A stretch of DNA of 64,000 nt, taken from positions 12,625,205-12,689,204 of the forward strand of contig NC_083345.1 in assembly GCF_019175385.1 (NCBI RefSeq), read 5' to 3'. Made by a program: the position numbers and the translations under genes. The notes beneath the pieces were generated by a model that ran no database searches, was not told where the DNA came from, and saw only the letters and a list, made by a program, of their open reading frames with translations. This stretch comes from Lycium barbarum (taxonomy: Eukaryota > Streptophyta > Magnoliopsida > Solanales > Solanaceae). Shown one piece after another: positions 1 to 12,502 of this stretch (its first letter is position 1; the number at the start of each line of letters is the position of its first letter).

Positions 1-600
1 CGTTGGATTATGATTCCGTTCGCTATATTTCTGTGCTTCTGATTCAGACTATGATTATGTTGTTATATTTTCGCTTTACATACTCGGTACATTTTTCGTA
101 CTGACCCCCGGTTCTTCGGGGGCTGCGTTACATGCCCGCAGGTACAGACGCAGCGCACGATACGCCACCAATTTAGGATTTCTGTTCTGCTGTTCGGAGT
201 GCTCCTTTGACCCGGAGCGTGTACTTTTGGTATATATCTTCTGTTATCTACCTATTTTGTATATTTGGTAACTTGGGGTACGGCGGGGCCCTATCCCGTC
301 ATCTGATTTTGTTATGTCTGTTAGAGGCCTGTAGACATGTTTGTGGGTTGTGGGTTGTCACTGTTCTGGTAGGTACGTGTGAGATTGCGACTTAAGTGAC
401 CCCGCTTACTATGATAGCCTTAGCGGCTTATGTATAAAGTTATGCATGTATGTATATATTGGTGCAATGCATTCTACAACCGTATGAATCTGTGTATGTC
501 TAACATTGATTAGTTGGGTGGTACGCCAGCTCTATCAGATAGGTACGTATGGGTGCCCAGTTAGGACACCAATCGCGGCCCACGGGGTTGGGTCGTGACA
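1..600 (+). mobile_element. 3' part of a gypsy-type LTR, truncated by the window edge
   Basis: The sequence ends in GGGTCGTGACA at 600, the same terminal motif as the other plus-strand LTRs in this window (21972, 39465, 44400). It also contains the 'tactcggtac...cgtactgac' stretch seen, in reverse, in the LTRs at 5310-5350 and 8950-8990. No primer-binding site follows 600, so this is either a 3' LTR or a solo LTR. The left end lies outside the window. The small ORF at 207-395 has no recognisable domain and is not treated as a gene. Confidence 0.7.
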
Positions 601-3600
601 CGTGCAATTTACGTATATCTACCGACCGCCTCATCACACTGGCATGAATGTTATTAATGAAAACTTCGACAAGTTATTGGAACGTGTAAAAGAGAAAACA
701 TATTAGAATATAACATACACATATTGTTACACTTCAGAAATACTTAGTTTAGCATAAATTGCTACTGGTATGAAACGTAGTTGAGAAAAACATAGTTTAG
801 CGTCAGAAAAATAAAAGATATGAACTGGATCCTTTTTTTTGGATTCCTAACCATTCATGTACATTAACATACTTTCAACCAAAATTTTCAAAAGCATTAT
901 TCATTCATTCACACGTTTACAATGAGATTACATTATTATTTTCGAATATCAGTGATGAAGATAGAAATAAAAAAAAAACAGAAGAATAAAACAACTTTGA
1001 CATTATGATCCAAGAAAACAATTGAAATCGCATATTAAATACATATTGAATAGACCAAATTAGTGAAAACAAAAACGGTGTTTTTGCACGAATTATCTAA
1101 TAATTGACGTGTTTGTGTTTGTTACTGTTTTTTCAGATGTGTTGAAGATTTAATTTGAAATTTGAATTTTTACGTTTTTGACTGTTGAAGAATGAATGGA
1201 AGAAGAGAAACGTGTAAGGAAAGGGAATATTACAGCTAATTTTGTGTAAAGAATATATTGATTTCGCATTTAATATTACCACGATTAGAGGCTAAAATAA
1301 AGGAAGTTGTTCCCTTTTTTTACCGTATGCTCATGTGTTTGCTGACAACAAATACATCTGAAAACATACACAAATCAGCTGATTTGTAGCTACGAATTGT
1401 AATATTAAAAAGGGTAGTTACAAATGGTAGGAAGCTACAATAAGGTAGTCATTTGAGAAATTTTACCTAAATTAAAACTAAACGAACCCTAAGCCTGAGC
1501 AAAGAAACCGACTGATTCCCTTCACCACGCGAATCCCACGAGTTTCAGTTTCAAGTCCGTCCCACATCGATTGAAAAGCTAGAACTCTCTCCATTTTTTT
1601 TCTGGATATCACTCATAATCGAGTGGAAGCCCCATCTAAAATATCTGTATTGGTTTCTATGTAATCTTTCTTCAAAAAAATGATTTATCATTCTCTCCAA
1701 AACATGGTGCTATGTCGACGAGCTGTCTCACTGAAATGACTTGTTAAAAGGGTTATTTCGAAGCTTAATGAATCCATAGTTTTAAAGTCTTATCTTGAAA
1801 TCCGTTTAAAGCACTTTGTATTTGGGTTTTGCTTGTTGAAGTATGTATAGTTAAGAGTTGTGAGCAGAATCTGTTTTTTTCTACATCCCAACACGATGAA
1901 GGATGGTTCGAATTCAGGCTTTATTTGTTTATGTTTGAGGTTTAGTCAAACACTACTTTATGATTTTGACAGTGAGCTGGAGAATGCTATACTAAGTTTG
2001 CTTTTTCCTTATTTGTTTAAATAAATATCCTCAGGCAGTCTCCTGTTGATGCATAATGCATCCTCCAAATTTCCGTTATAAAATTAGGTGACGACTCTAA
2101 AAAATATAAAATTCAATTAGAGCATCAACAATCTCGTAGTAATTTTTATGCACCAGCATAAAAGTGAATAACAACCACGTAAACATGAGCAAGGTTGTGA
2201 AATTGAAAGAATCAAAGACTCATATTGTCAAATTAGAATTGATATATCAAAAGCTAGCTCAAAAGGAGGAGAACGATTAAGCAAATCTCAACAAGGTTGT
2301 GAAATTGAAAGAATCAAAGACTCATATTGTCAAATTAGAATTGATATACCAAAAGCTAGCTCAAAAGGAGGAGAAGCCAGGGTTCTCGTCCATCATCCCC
2401 TCACATCCAGATCCGGACGTTCTTATATTTCCACCCTGCAACTGTCCGGAACCTGGGGGGGCACATCGGATCAGGAAGGGGATTGCACAAGCTATACAAG
2501 GAGCCCAGGTTCTCGTCCTTCACCAATGTGGAATACATTCCATTCATCACATATGGAGAACGAAATTTTCATCTAGAGCAAAATTAAAGCCTCCGGGTCT
2601 AAGGGGTACAAAATTTGGTACTATTGTCAGACTTATCATCAGGATTCATATAAGGAATGAAGTTTTATATAGCTGAATGTAAATATCTGAGAATCGATGG
2701 AATCTCAACTAGTTTAAGCTTCAGGTTCTGTAATAATTGTTGTGATTTTTATTGTTGTGGTTAGGATTAATTTCTAGATTAGTCCAACAGGGTCTTTTTA
2801 CACCTTTTTCAGCTTAATTGCAACTCAATGCCTATTGGTAATCTTGTTTTTCAAAGTTCCTCATTGTACATGACCTAGTTCTGGAGCCTATTTTATAAAC
2901 CAATCACCCCTTTTGGATTTATACGCCTATTGACCTATTTTGACAAGAATAACTTGATTTATCATTTCAGATTTAACTCGTGGAATCAAGTAAAAAAAGG
3001 TGGCATAATCAACATGTTCAAACTTGGATGGATTAGGTGGATACTAACAATGAAAGTTTGCCACCTCCATTTGTAACAACTTAAGATTAGATTTTAGAGT
3101 TTCGATATTTTTAAGGATTCCATTCTAGGTTAAAACATTTTTTGTTTTATACTTCAGAAATTTGGAACTCTAATTATGATGTATAAATAATAGGAATATT
3201 GTCAATCATAGTGATTAAGATTTCATTTGTACAGACTAGTATAGTTTGGTACAAAATGTTTTCTCTGGAAAAAAATTTGAAAATGTTTCAAAGAAAATAA
3301 GTGATTTCTTACTTATCTTTCAATGTTTGGGTATGTATTAATGGTCGATGATAAAATCTGCAATGAATCTATATTTTCGTCAAGTGTAAAGATAAGAACT
3401 GATATTCAACCTGAGGAAATATAACCGAATGTCTCTCAATCTTTAGGAAAAACAAAGAACAAAAATGGAAAATAAGAAAGGGGAGGTTCTATTACAAAAT
3501 AGCTTAATGAAAAAGATACACCAACATGAGGAAATATTGGTTTTTTCAACCTGGATCCAACAACACATGTTGGGCTTTCCTCGTTTTAGGAACTGGCCCA

Positions 3601-3620
3601 ATTAACTTAGCTTCTAGCTC
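601..3620. other. AT-rich non-coding region
   Basis: No convincing gene is visible on either strand. The 125-codon frame at 2299-2676 starts inside a local duplication and shows no recognisable domain. The stretch has the composition of intergenic plant DNA, and apart from the duplication at 2190-2375 I see no structured feature. Confidence 0.6.
2190..2375 (+). repeat. Two-copy direct duplication, 84-bp unit, 102-bp period
   Basis: An 84-bp segment starting caaggttgtgaaattg and ending ggaggagaa occurs at 2190-2273 and again at 2292-2375, with a single visible difference (gatatat versus gatatac). The 18-bp spacer includes a stop codon, so the unit is not tandemly translated. Near-identity points to a recent local duplication. 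Confidence 0.9.
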
Positions 3621-3626
3621 AATATA

Positions 3627-3920
3627 GAGCCCGTTTGGATTGGCTTATAAGTTGCTTATAAGTTGTTTTCAGCTTTTTGAGTGTTTGGCTAGCCAGCTTA
3701 AAGTCATTTTGTGCTTAAAATAAGCTCAAAAAATAATTGAGCCCGTTTGACTTAGCTTATCTAAAGCATGACTTAGCTTATCTAAAGCAGCTTATAAGCT
3801 AAAAACAGCTTATAAGCCAAAAAAAAAAAAGTTGGGCTACCCCAATTTTTTTTTTTTTTTTAGCTTATAAGTTGCAAACAGCTTATAAGCTGCTTAAAAT
3901 AAGCTCATCCAAACAGGCTC
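3627..3920. mobile_element. hAT-like MITE (GAGCCCGTTTGG ends)
   Basis: The left end reads gagcccgtttggattggc. The right end, read in reverse complement, is gagcctgtttggatgagc, which forms imperfect terminal inverted repeats. The interior is rich in the inverted words 'gcttataagc' and 'cagcttataagc' and has no coding capacity. The GGGCCCGTTTGG-type terminus is typical of hAT-derived MITEs in eudicots. The target-site duplication is not clear. Confidence 0.65.
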
Positions 3921-3960
3921 ATAGTATAGTATAAGAGAAAATGACACAAATGACTACACT

Positions 3961-4338
3961 TGGTTTGGATTGGCTTATAAGGTAGTCAAACCAGCTTATA
4001 AGCCATTTTTAACTTATTTGAGTATTTGACAAAAATATAAAACAGCTTAAATTAAGGTAAAAATTAATTTAAATAAGCCAAAATCAAGAAGTTGCTCAAC
4101 CCCAATTTTTATTTTCATTTTTGGCTTAAAAGCTATTTTGGTTTGACCAACAACTTTACCCTTTTATCCCTTCTATTTTCTGTTAATTCCAATACTACCT
4201 GTACTTTTAAAAATCCTTTAAGCACATTTATCCAAACATGTAACTGCTTATTTATAAAATAACTTTCAGTACTTAAAAGTATTTTAAGCACTTATGCTTA
4301 TAAAAAGCCACTTTTTTCAGCTAATCCAAACGGGCTCT
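3961..4338. mobile_element. Second hAT-like MITE of a related family
   Basis: The left end (tggtttggattggcttataa) is matched by an inverted right end (ctaatccaaacgggctct). The interior is AT-rich and non-coding, with repeated 'acttaaaagtattttaagcac' palindromic words. It lies 40 bp from the preceding MITE and immediately before a pogo-like element, so three DNA elements are stacked here. Confidence 0.6.
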
Positions 4339-4659
4339 TAAAGGGTTCTTTTTAGACATACAGTCAAACTCTCTATAACAATATCGTTGGATCCGAAATT
4401 TTTTGGCTGTTATAGAGAATTGTTGTTATACACCTATAACAATATTTGCCATTTAAATAATAGTTGGCTGTTATAGACAAAAAAGATGAATAAGATCTAT
4501 TTTTTTTTTAATGTTGTAAAAAAATAACAGATTGTTTAAATTTTAAATCTCAAAGATATGAATGCTTCACTAACAAAACATTAAAGAAAGTTAATACAAT
4601 TTCAATAAATTCATAACCTAATGTATAGAGTTTTAAGATCTAAGATGCACATTTTAAAT

Positions 4660-4830
4660 CTACAGTACTTGAAAGTTAAATTCTCTCAAGATTAGTGGGA
4701 GAAATTTTATTGTAGTTTGTTTCGTAGAATCCAATCTCTTAGTGGTGATATAATGCTTGAATTTACGAAGATTTGAGTCTAAACTTTCAGCAAACAGGTA
4801 TCCAATTGCTTTCACCTGAACGAAATGTAA
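4660..4830 (-). pseudogene. pogo-like transposase, C-terminal remnant
   Basis: Read on the minus strand, the frame ending at 4660 encodes a segment with AIGYLFAESLDSNLRKF followed by KQTTIKF. This resembles the C-terminal tail of plant pogo/Tigger-type transposases, where a helix of small and acidic residues is followed by KKQTTIDSFF. The frame is cut at 4830 by the LTR of the inserted retrotransposon. The matching upstream piece is at 11153-11320. Identification rests on motif resemblance only. Confidence 0.55.
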
Positions 4831-7800
4831 TGTCACACCCCAACCTTGGGGTGTGGCCGGCACCCGGCACCCGAAGGACTGAGCGAACCAACTGTAATAT
4901 CTAAACTCTGTAGCGTGAATCATAGGCCGACGAGGCCGCTAAATAAAAATAGTAAGAAGTATATCATAACAACCTGCAAGCAAAAAAGGCCCAATAACAC
5001 ATATATGCATTACAAGGGCCAACAAGGCCACAATCAAGAAAGACAACTAATCAGAAGGCCGGTAAGGCCAAGCACAATACCCTTACACTGAATAGTCTGT
5101 AAGCCTCTAAGAGCACTAATATGCATCAACTGGTCGGGACAGTGGCCCCGACGTACCCATAGATATACTCTCTCTATATATATGCATGCATCCTATTTAA
5201 TGACTCTGACCAGCAACTCCAGAGAATGGATTGCGAACATCCCTGCTGAACTTTGGTATCCTACTGAGAATGTATAACAATCCGTCTACCGTACCTGTGG
5301 GCATGATCATAGCTCACAAAACGCGTCAGTACGAAAGATGTACCGAGTATGTAAGGCAGTAAGCATAAACATAACATAAGCATAAGAGATACAGATAACT
5401 TGGGAAAAGATGTAGAGACAACGTGAAACTCTGAATGAGGCCACTGAGGGCGACTATGAGTTATTTCTTTCAACCATGAGCGTAGTTTGAACAGACCAGA
5501 ACTAGTTCCATTCACGATTTTTCAAGGGTATTATAGCTTACACACTCCAACCCAAACTGAGTGTAAGGTTTCTTTTTCTAACAACTTGTCAGGCTTATTT
5601 CTTGGATTCATTGCACAGTTAAGTGACATATTTCATCCCTAGCCTTAGCACATAACGGGCCAATGGTTCAATCCTTGTCGATACTCTTCATATCTTGTTG
5701 TCATATCCATTTTCACTTCTAGTTCCTTTTATCTACTAATACCTTTGGTCCGGTACGTATCATCTTATTATTAGCAACATTACTTATCTTTTCCTCGGGA
5801 CTTAATTGCACCGACGTCCTTAGCTTGAATAACAAATCTGTCTTGCAATGGTCATATCGCGTTCAGGCCTCCACTTCCCCAGTGCTCTATGTCTTAAATA
5901 CAACTACGTCTCTTCTCAATTTGCTTTTATTTATCTTAGTTATTTGGTCTTTGTCTGAAATTGCTATTTGTTTTCTCGAATCTGAACTTGCTCTACATTA
6001 GTCTTCTTTTCGATGACTGTCCCATTTTTCATTCACGTATACTTTTCCTGACGTCTCCGAATTACTAAGTACATTAAACTTCCTTGAATAGCTTCCCCCT
6101 TTATTGGGAAATCGTCCCTTCAATATTTTCCAAAGACTTTACTTTATTATAACTTCTGTTCCTATCGTCTTATTTTTTCAAAAAAACATTCTTGTATGTC
6201 AACTTACTTTCCTTCACCACATCCCTTGTATCGAAGAAATTCTTGCTTTACCCTTTCGTGTGGAGATAGCATACATGTCTTTTAACATTTCGTCCTCAGT
6301 TAATTATCCTTCGTAGTCAACCTCCTACTGCGAGCACTCCCCATATTCATATATATACTGATATATTTTCTCTCGTACCCGTTGGTGACTATTATTCATT
6401 TTACAATAACTTTCACTTCCATTTTTGCTTTTATTCCTTCTTATCAAAATACTCCTTTATCTTAAGCTTTCATGAAAAAAAATATTGTCTTTGATTAGTC
6501 AGACTTTTTCTTATTCCTTTGTTGCTATTTGCCCTCTGTTTACAAGCTATTAATGTCTTATCCATTTTATAGAATCTCTCATGCTTCAATTTCTTCTCAA
6601 GGTACGTTGTAAATGTTCATTTTTCTTCCATAAAGCTCACCTTCCTTCCTTTGTTTTCTATCCTCATCTCATCAGGCTTCCAAGTATGCCGATTAGGATT
6701 ATGTAGCTCGCCACCTTGCTATTTAGATTCTTACCGTTATAATCATTTTGTCCAACTTCTTGTCATTATATTTTATCATATCTTCCCTTCCTATATTTCT
6801 ATTAACCTTAATCCTTTATTTACTCCAGGAATCTTGTTCAAACACCCTATCATCACCCATTTCCTCTATGTTTATAATCCCCTCATGTCATGGTCTCCTT
6901 CGTATTCATATTAATTGATGATTTTTTTTGTTATAACATCTCCTCCTACCAGTCCTGTTTATTTTCCTCGCCACTCCTACTAAAAGCATCATCTACAAAG
7001 TTCACATGCGCATTAGCATAGGTCTCCAAGTATAACTTAAGTGATCGTCATACAAGCCCCCAAATTAAAACACCGATCTTTACTCTCTGTCAAGGTCTGC
7101 GATTCCACCTGCAGCTCTGCACGTTATGCCTGCATCTCGCAGGTGGTGTCCTGGTGGTCGCAGGTTGTGTCGGCCTGTGCTTCGATACGAAACTTCCGTC
7201 GAAACTTTCTTCCAATGTTCCTACAAACCTAAAACTTTCCCGGAATAATTTAACTATTCCGACTTATAAATTCCTGTTATGGTAATAGCATTACCTTATA
7301 TTCATAGAGTCATTGGCTTTATTCTGCATCACTTCTCTTTCACTCACCTTCATCAAGTCGTTTGCCATTCTTTCTCATTCTTCCTTCATTTATTGTTACC
7401 ATAATGTCTTCCATCCCTGGGTAATTCCTTATAATTCAAATCCACCACAGAGAAACAATACTATTTGCAACATAAAAGGCTATCAACTAGCCGATGAACG
7501 GTGAGCCTGCTTTAACATAGTTTTACGGAATTAACCTCTTCTAGTTCCTTTTTAAAATTTATTTTACACTGTCAACCCACGCATGAATAAATATACGTCA
7601 CATTTCCAACTACTCAATATAACAAAACTCGCTCCACATATACACACGATACAACTATCAATTCAAGTATACCATGTATCCGCTTCTCCCATCTTAGATT
7701 TATGACATCATCGAATCACACATATAAAGAGGAAAGGAGAACTTACCTTGGAATATCTTCCACAGTACCAAATCACAACCTAACAATATTTCTTACGACT

Positions 7801-8445
7801 CTGAATAACAAAAGTAAGTTCGACCTGTCAACTTCTCATATAATACCTGTTTATAACACAACATCATAATCTATTCCTTCAACTTACATCCTGTATTAAC
7901 TATATACATCTTAAAATATTACGTAATCTCATCAAAAATCAGATATGAATTTTCAAATCTCGACAAGTCAAGGCAGCCGAAATACAGTACAAATAACTTC
8001 AACGGTCAGGTTTAAGAATTCTGAAAGTTGCCTCGTAAGTTATTACCGGGCATATGCTTTAGATACTTATACTAGCTCATCGAAAATCATAGACAAAAGA
8101 TCATACCTTGACTGCCTTCATTCAAACTCTTTACCTCTTTACTTCACTACAAGGTAACCTCCGAAGCTCTTGGATTCACATTAGAGGATAGCAAGCGACT
8201 AATACCTTTCTTCGGCGTCCCTGTTCAGTTTCTATTTACCGTACTTTTCTTTCAGATCAAAAGGAAATCAAGGTGCGATATAGAAATTTAAATATTTGTG
8301 ACTCCGCTCTAACCGCACGATCTAGATTTCAAGAAAGGTAACAACCTAAATGTCGTATAGTCTCTTGATTATAAATGTGGCGCGCTACACATCCATAATC
8401 ATGACTCTACTAGACACGGCTTACAGGCATCCCTAGGACAGACCT

Positions 8446-8457
8446 GCTCTGATACCA
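8446..8457 (-). other. Primer-binding site (initiator-Met tRNA type) of the minus-strand LTR element
   Basis: The minus strand reads TGGTATCAGAGC, separated by four bases from the LTR end at 8462. This is the common plant PBS complementary to the 3' end of initiator tRNA-Met. It sets the orientation of the element and marks the LTR starting at 8462 as its 5' LTR. Confidence 0.85.
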
Positions 8458-9234
8458 AGTTTGTCACACCCCAACTTGGGGTATGGCCGCACCCGGCACC
8501 CGAAGGGCCGAGCGAACCAACTGTAATATCTAAACTCTGTAGCGTGAATCATAGGCCGACGAGGCAGCTGAATAACAATAGTAAGAAGTATATTATAACA
8601 ACCTGTAAGCAAAAAAAGCCCAATAACACATATATGCATTACATGGGCCAACAAGGCCACAATCAAGAAAGACAACTAGTCAGAAGGCCGGCAAGGCCAA
8701 GCACAATACCCATACACTGAATAGTCTGTAAGCCTCTAAGAGCACTAATATGCATTAACTGGTCGGGACAGTGGCCCCGACATACCCATAGCCATACTCT
8801 CTCTATATATATGCATGCATCCTATTTAATGACTCTGACCAGCAACTCCGGAGAATGGAGTGCGAACATCCCAGCTGAACTTTGGTATCCTACTCAGAAT
8901 GTACAACAATCCGTCTACCGACCTGTGAGCATGATCACAGCGCACAAAATGCGTCAGTACGAAAGATGCACCGAGTATGTAAGGCAGTAAGCATAAACAT
9001 AACATAAACATAAGAGATACAGATAACTTGGGAAAAGATGTAGAGACAACCTGAAACTCTAAACGAGGCCACTGAGGGCGACCATAATCATGACATAAAT
9101 GTAAATGCATGCCCATAAAATCATTCTTTACTGTGGAGGCATATATTATATCATATAAAAATAATAAATCCCTCTGTGGGGTGAGCTCATCATCATAAAA
9201 TCATCTCTGCCCAACTGATCAGTGGCAGTACACA

Positions 9235-9405
9235 ACTATGTGCCTACCCGGCCGCCTACAACACGGCTCGTTAAAGAAAGAAATACGTCTAGTTGCACAG
9301 CTACGTGCCTACCCGACCGCCTACAACACGGCTCGGTAAAGAAAGAAACATGTCTAGGTGCACATATAAGTGCCTACCCAGCCGACTATAGCGCGACTCA
9401 GTAAT
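9235..9405. repeat. Three-copy tandem repeat of about 65 bp inside the LTR
   Basis: The words 'gtgcctaccc' begin at 9240, 9305 and 9370, each followed by a 'gccgcctacaacacggctc'-like segment and a 'gtaaagaaagaaa'-like segment. The third copy is the most diverged. The array lies within the 5' LTR of the minus-strand element. Confidence 0.85.
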
Positions 9406-11152
9406 GAAAATAAATACATATATATAAGTGCAATGAAAGACTGACCTCAGAAGAAGCATCATGGAAAGATTCGGAGTGACCTATCGTCGTTATCCTCCGA
9501 CTATCATTATTGTCGCTACGTTTATCATTATTTGATCATTAGGCCAAAGAAGTAAAAATACAAGGAAAGATCTTTTTATGAATTATTCACGAAGCCAAAT
9601 TTAGCCAAACTCTTATGAAATGTGATCGACACAACTTTTATCTAAAAGAGTGTGCCAACGAGAGGTTCGTCACTTTGGAGCAATAGACAATAAGATAAGG
9701 ATTAACTCAATTAAAGGAAGTACAATCAACTCAACTTTGATGTGAAGAGTACCATAACCAATATCATTCTTCATTCGATAAACAAGAGGGATACGAAATG
9801 TGAAAGGTACTTCAATACAAGCTATTCATGAGAAAAGGATAAGCTTAACCATTTTGGGACATAATCGACACAAGTTGAACGGAAAGTCTTTTAATCGATA
9901 GCCAAAAGGAGATGTGGACCATAATTTGGTACAAATCATAGATGAAGTATGTGTCAGCTCAATTATCATGGAACGCGATCGATCCAAGTTAACGGAACAA
10001 ATTTTTCGATGAAAGGTCATTTGAAATCTAGTCATGCCACAAGGAGCATAAAAAGCCCTACATACCTCGTCGATGGAGTTATATATGTTTCCCGAGTCCT
10101 TAAATGCCTTACGAACGATCACCTATATCATACGACCAATATGAGATCAATTCCAAGTTGATAGCTTATGGAAATACTCATTGAGGCATTTCATCGAACA
10201 ACTTGCGGGCGTAAGTTCGTAGGATCATTTGTAGTTGATTTCTTCATTCAAGACAACTATTTTTATTCTCTTTTACTCCTACTCTTCCTTATCAATCCAT
10301 CCATAACTTCATATCTCCAAATAATACATTCAAACCACAAGAAACAGCCCCAAACAATCAAGTTCCTCCATAAGAGTTCCTTAGAGTTAATAAAGACTTG
10401 TCCTATGGGATTTCTCCTCCAATTTCTAGGTTAAATATTTGTAGATGCTTAAGAGGACCATGAGAAGGGTAGAACATACCTTAAACTTCAAGAATCACTC
10501 CAAAACAAAGATTACTTCAAGTTGGAGATTTCTTCCAAAAAGCGACAACGAAGAAATGACGATTCTATGATTTCCACGTGATTCCTTACGTTAAAATTAC
10601 TTGATTAGCCTTTGGATTTGCTTATGATTGATGGAGAAATGTTTGAGAGAGTTTAGGGGGTGTTTAGGGTTTGTTCTTTGAAGAGAAATGAGGTTCCAAT
10701 CTGATTTGTGGGTCTTTTATATAAAAAAGAATAAGCTGCCACCGACCTAGAGCACTGTTCCCGCGACAGTTTATGTCCCTGGACGGAAATACGAATATCT
10801 CTCTACTCCGTTGTCGTATCGACAAACGGTAAAATGCTCTGAAAACTAGACTCGTAGACCTTCGATTTGGTAGGTGGATCACCCTATAAATCAAAGTATA
10901 TTGAGAGAAAATCTCCGAGACATCTGACCCAAATTTCAGTGAAATTTACAAACTTAACTTGCGACGCCTTTGTCGACTTTCGTATTACAACTCGTTTGAC
11001 TTCCAAACTTAACAAGAAACCATTATATAATTCAAATACTTCATATCATTACTTTCTTAGCTTATGGATCACTCCTAATCTCACCCAATAGTACAAGTTA
11101 TCGTATTCCTAACTTGTTGACTTTTGACGAAACTCATGCTTCTTTGATTCAT

Positions 11153-11320
11153 TCACCCTCCAAATCTTCCGTCACTTCTCGCCAACACTTTCATTGTCGT
11201 ATTCGCTTCCATATTCTCATGTTCTTCCACTCCAATGACATGGGCAATAATCTCTTCATCAGTGAAAGCTTCAATGATAGGAAGTGTTGCATCAAACTCC
11301 ACATATGCATTCATATGTAA
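11153..11320 (-). pseudogene. pogo-like transposase, pre-C-terminal remnant
   Basis: The minus-strand translation from 11320 includes EFDATLPIIEAFTDEEII followed by acidic residues, then reaches a stop at 11155-11153. Plant pogo-like transposases carry a comparable segment of the form DSTIPVVETLTDADII between the DDE domain and the KKQTT tail. Together with the fragment at 4660-4830 this indicates one transposase gene interrupted by the LTR element. The N-terminal DNA-binding and DDE domains are absent, because only about 300 bp separate this segment from the right terminus. Confidence 0.55.
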
Positions 11321-11637
11321 TATTCTGTCTTAAATATAGTATATTAAGGTATCAAATTAAACATTTGGTCAAAATCTATACTACTTATTATTGGTAATCA
11401 TAGATGTTCTATTTTTACAAAGATGGTTAATAATTACATTACCAACAAAAGCAGATAGCTGTTATATGGGGATGATTTTACAAAGAACGTACTATTATAA
11501 AGTTAGCTGTTGCTGTTATAGGTAAAGTGCTGTTATAGAGAAGTAAAATATAACATAACAAATCGGTTCCGAAAATATTAGCTGTTATAGAGAGATGCTG
11601 CTATACGCGGATGCCGTTATAGAGAGGTCTGACTGTA

Positions 11638-12434
11638 GTTACACTTTTGCTAATTACATTTTATAGCTACAGTAACGTGCATTCTACTCCGGTTGTATTC
11701 CAATTCAGTTGTATTTCGCTATATTCTATTCAGATGTTTTCAATTCGGCTGTATTAAGTCATAACTACTTTTATTCTACATTCAACTTATTGTATTTAAA
11801 TTTGGTTGTATTCAAACAATATAAATGCAAAAAAAATACAGGGATATTCAGCTATATTCAAAATTCATTGTATTCATTTGTATACAAAAAAATCTGCTTC
11901 GAAATACAGGCCAAAAAAACATAATGAAACATTGTATTTTACACTAGAAAAAACGAGTACACTCATATTTGAGATACAAGATATAAAATACACTCGGATT
12001 TGAGATGCAAGAAATAAATACACTTCAAATTCATTGTATCTCCTTCGAAATACAGGCAAAAAACACAAAATACACTTTAGATCTTTGATGAATAATACAA
12101 AATACATTGTATGTATACAACAATATAGTGTATTTTCCGGTCAGATATGGAAAATACAGTGCATTTTTTGGTCAGATCTAGGCCTTACCGACCTACTCCT
12201 TTTCCGATTAGTGTGTGACGGCAGCGGTTAGAACTCCCCAGAGAAGATAGAGAGGAAGACGACGACTCTGTCATTGACGAAGACGACGACATCGTATCCA
12301 TTCAAATCAACATAGATCCATACAAAAATCAAACGAACTGTTAACAATCCAAAACGCTAGGGTCAGATTTGACGGCGACGGCGGCAACTGTTAGACTCGC
12401 GGGAGAAGATGGAGAGAAAGACAGAACCAAATGT

Positions 12435-12435
<1 letters not shown>
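11638..12435. other. AT-rich non-coding region with recurrent TTGTATTC/GAATACA words
   Basis: The segment repeats short words such as 'ttgtattc', 'aaatacag' and 'aatacactt' in both orientations without a fixed period. No gene is recognised. A related segment occurs twice near its right end, around 12215 and 12380 ('ggttagaactcc...gagaagatagagag' and 'tgttagactcg...gagaagatggagag'). Confidence 0.5.

Positions 12436-12500
<65 letters not shown>
12436..12500. repeat. (GA)n microsatellite
   Basis: About 65 bp of uninterrupted GA dinucleotide lie between two GA-rich flanks. Plant promoters and 5' UTRs often carry such tracts, but no gene follows here. Confidence 0.97.

Positions 12501-12502
<2 letters not shown>

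Larger units (their letters stand above)
4831..11100 (-). mobile_element. Non-coding gypsy-type LTR retrotransposon, minus strand (LARD-like)
   Basis: Two direct copies beginning TGTCACACCCCAAC start at 4831 and 8462. They stay similar for about 620 bp and then diverge at about 5455 and 9083. Next to the second copy, the minus strand reads TGGTATCAGAGC at 8457-8446, an initiator-Met tRNA primer-binding site, so the element runs right to left. The LTR at 8462 extends to about 11100, while the copy at 4831 appears truncated or rearranged. The interior (about 5456-8445) has no gag or pol frames, as in large retrotransposon derivatives. The right boundary is estimated from where the pogo transposase remnant resumes. 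Confidence 0.75.
4361..11635 (-). mobile_element. pogo/Emigrant-like DNA transposon remnant, split by an LTR retrotransposon
   Basis: The left terminus CAGTCAAACTCTCTATAAC (from 4361) is an imperfect inverse of the right terminus GTTATAGAGAGGTCTGACTG (to 11635). Both ends are flanked by the dinucleotide TA (4359-4360 and 11636-11637), as expected for the Tc1/mariner superfamily. The termini resemble those of plant Emigrant/Lemi1 pogo-like elements. Only about 470 bp on the left and 500 bp on the right belong to this element. The rest is the minus-strand LTR element at 4831 to about 11100. Fragments of a pogo-type transposase lie on both sides of the insertion. Confidence 0.75.

Noticed and set aside
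2299..2676. 125-residue frame
   Set aside because: It begins in a duplicated non-coding unit and shows no recognisable domain; composition gives no support.
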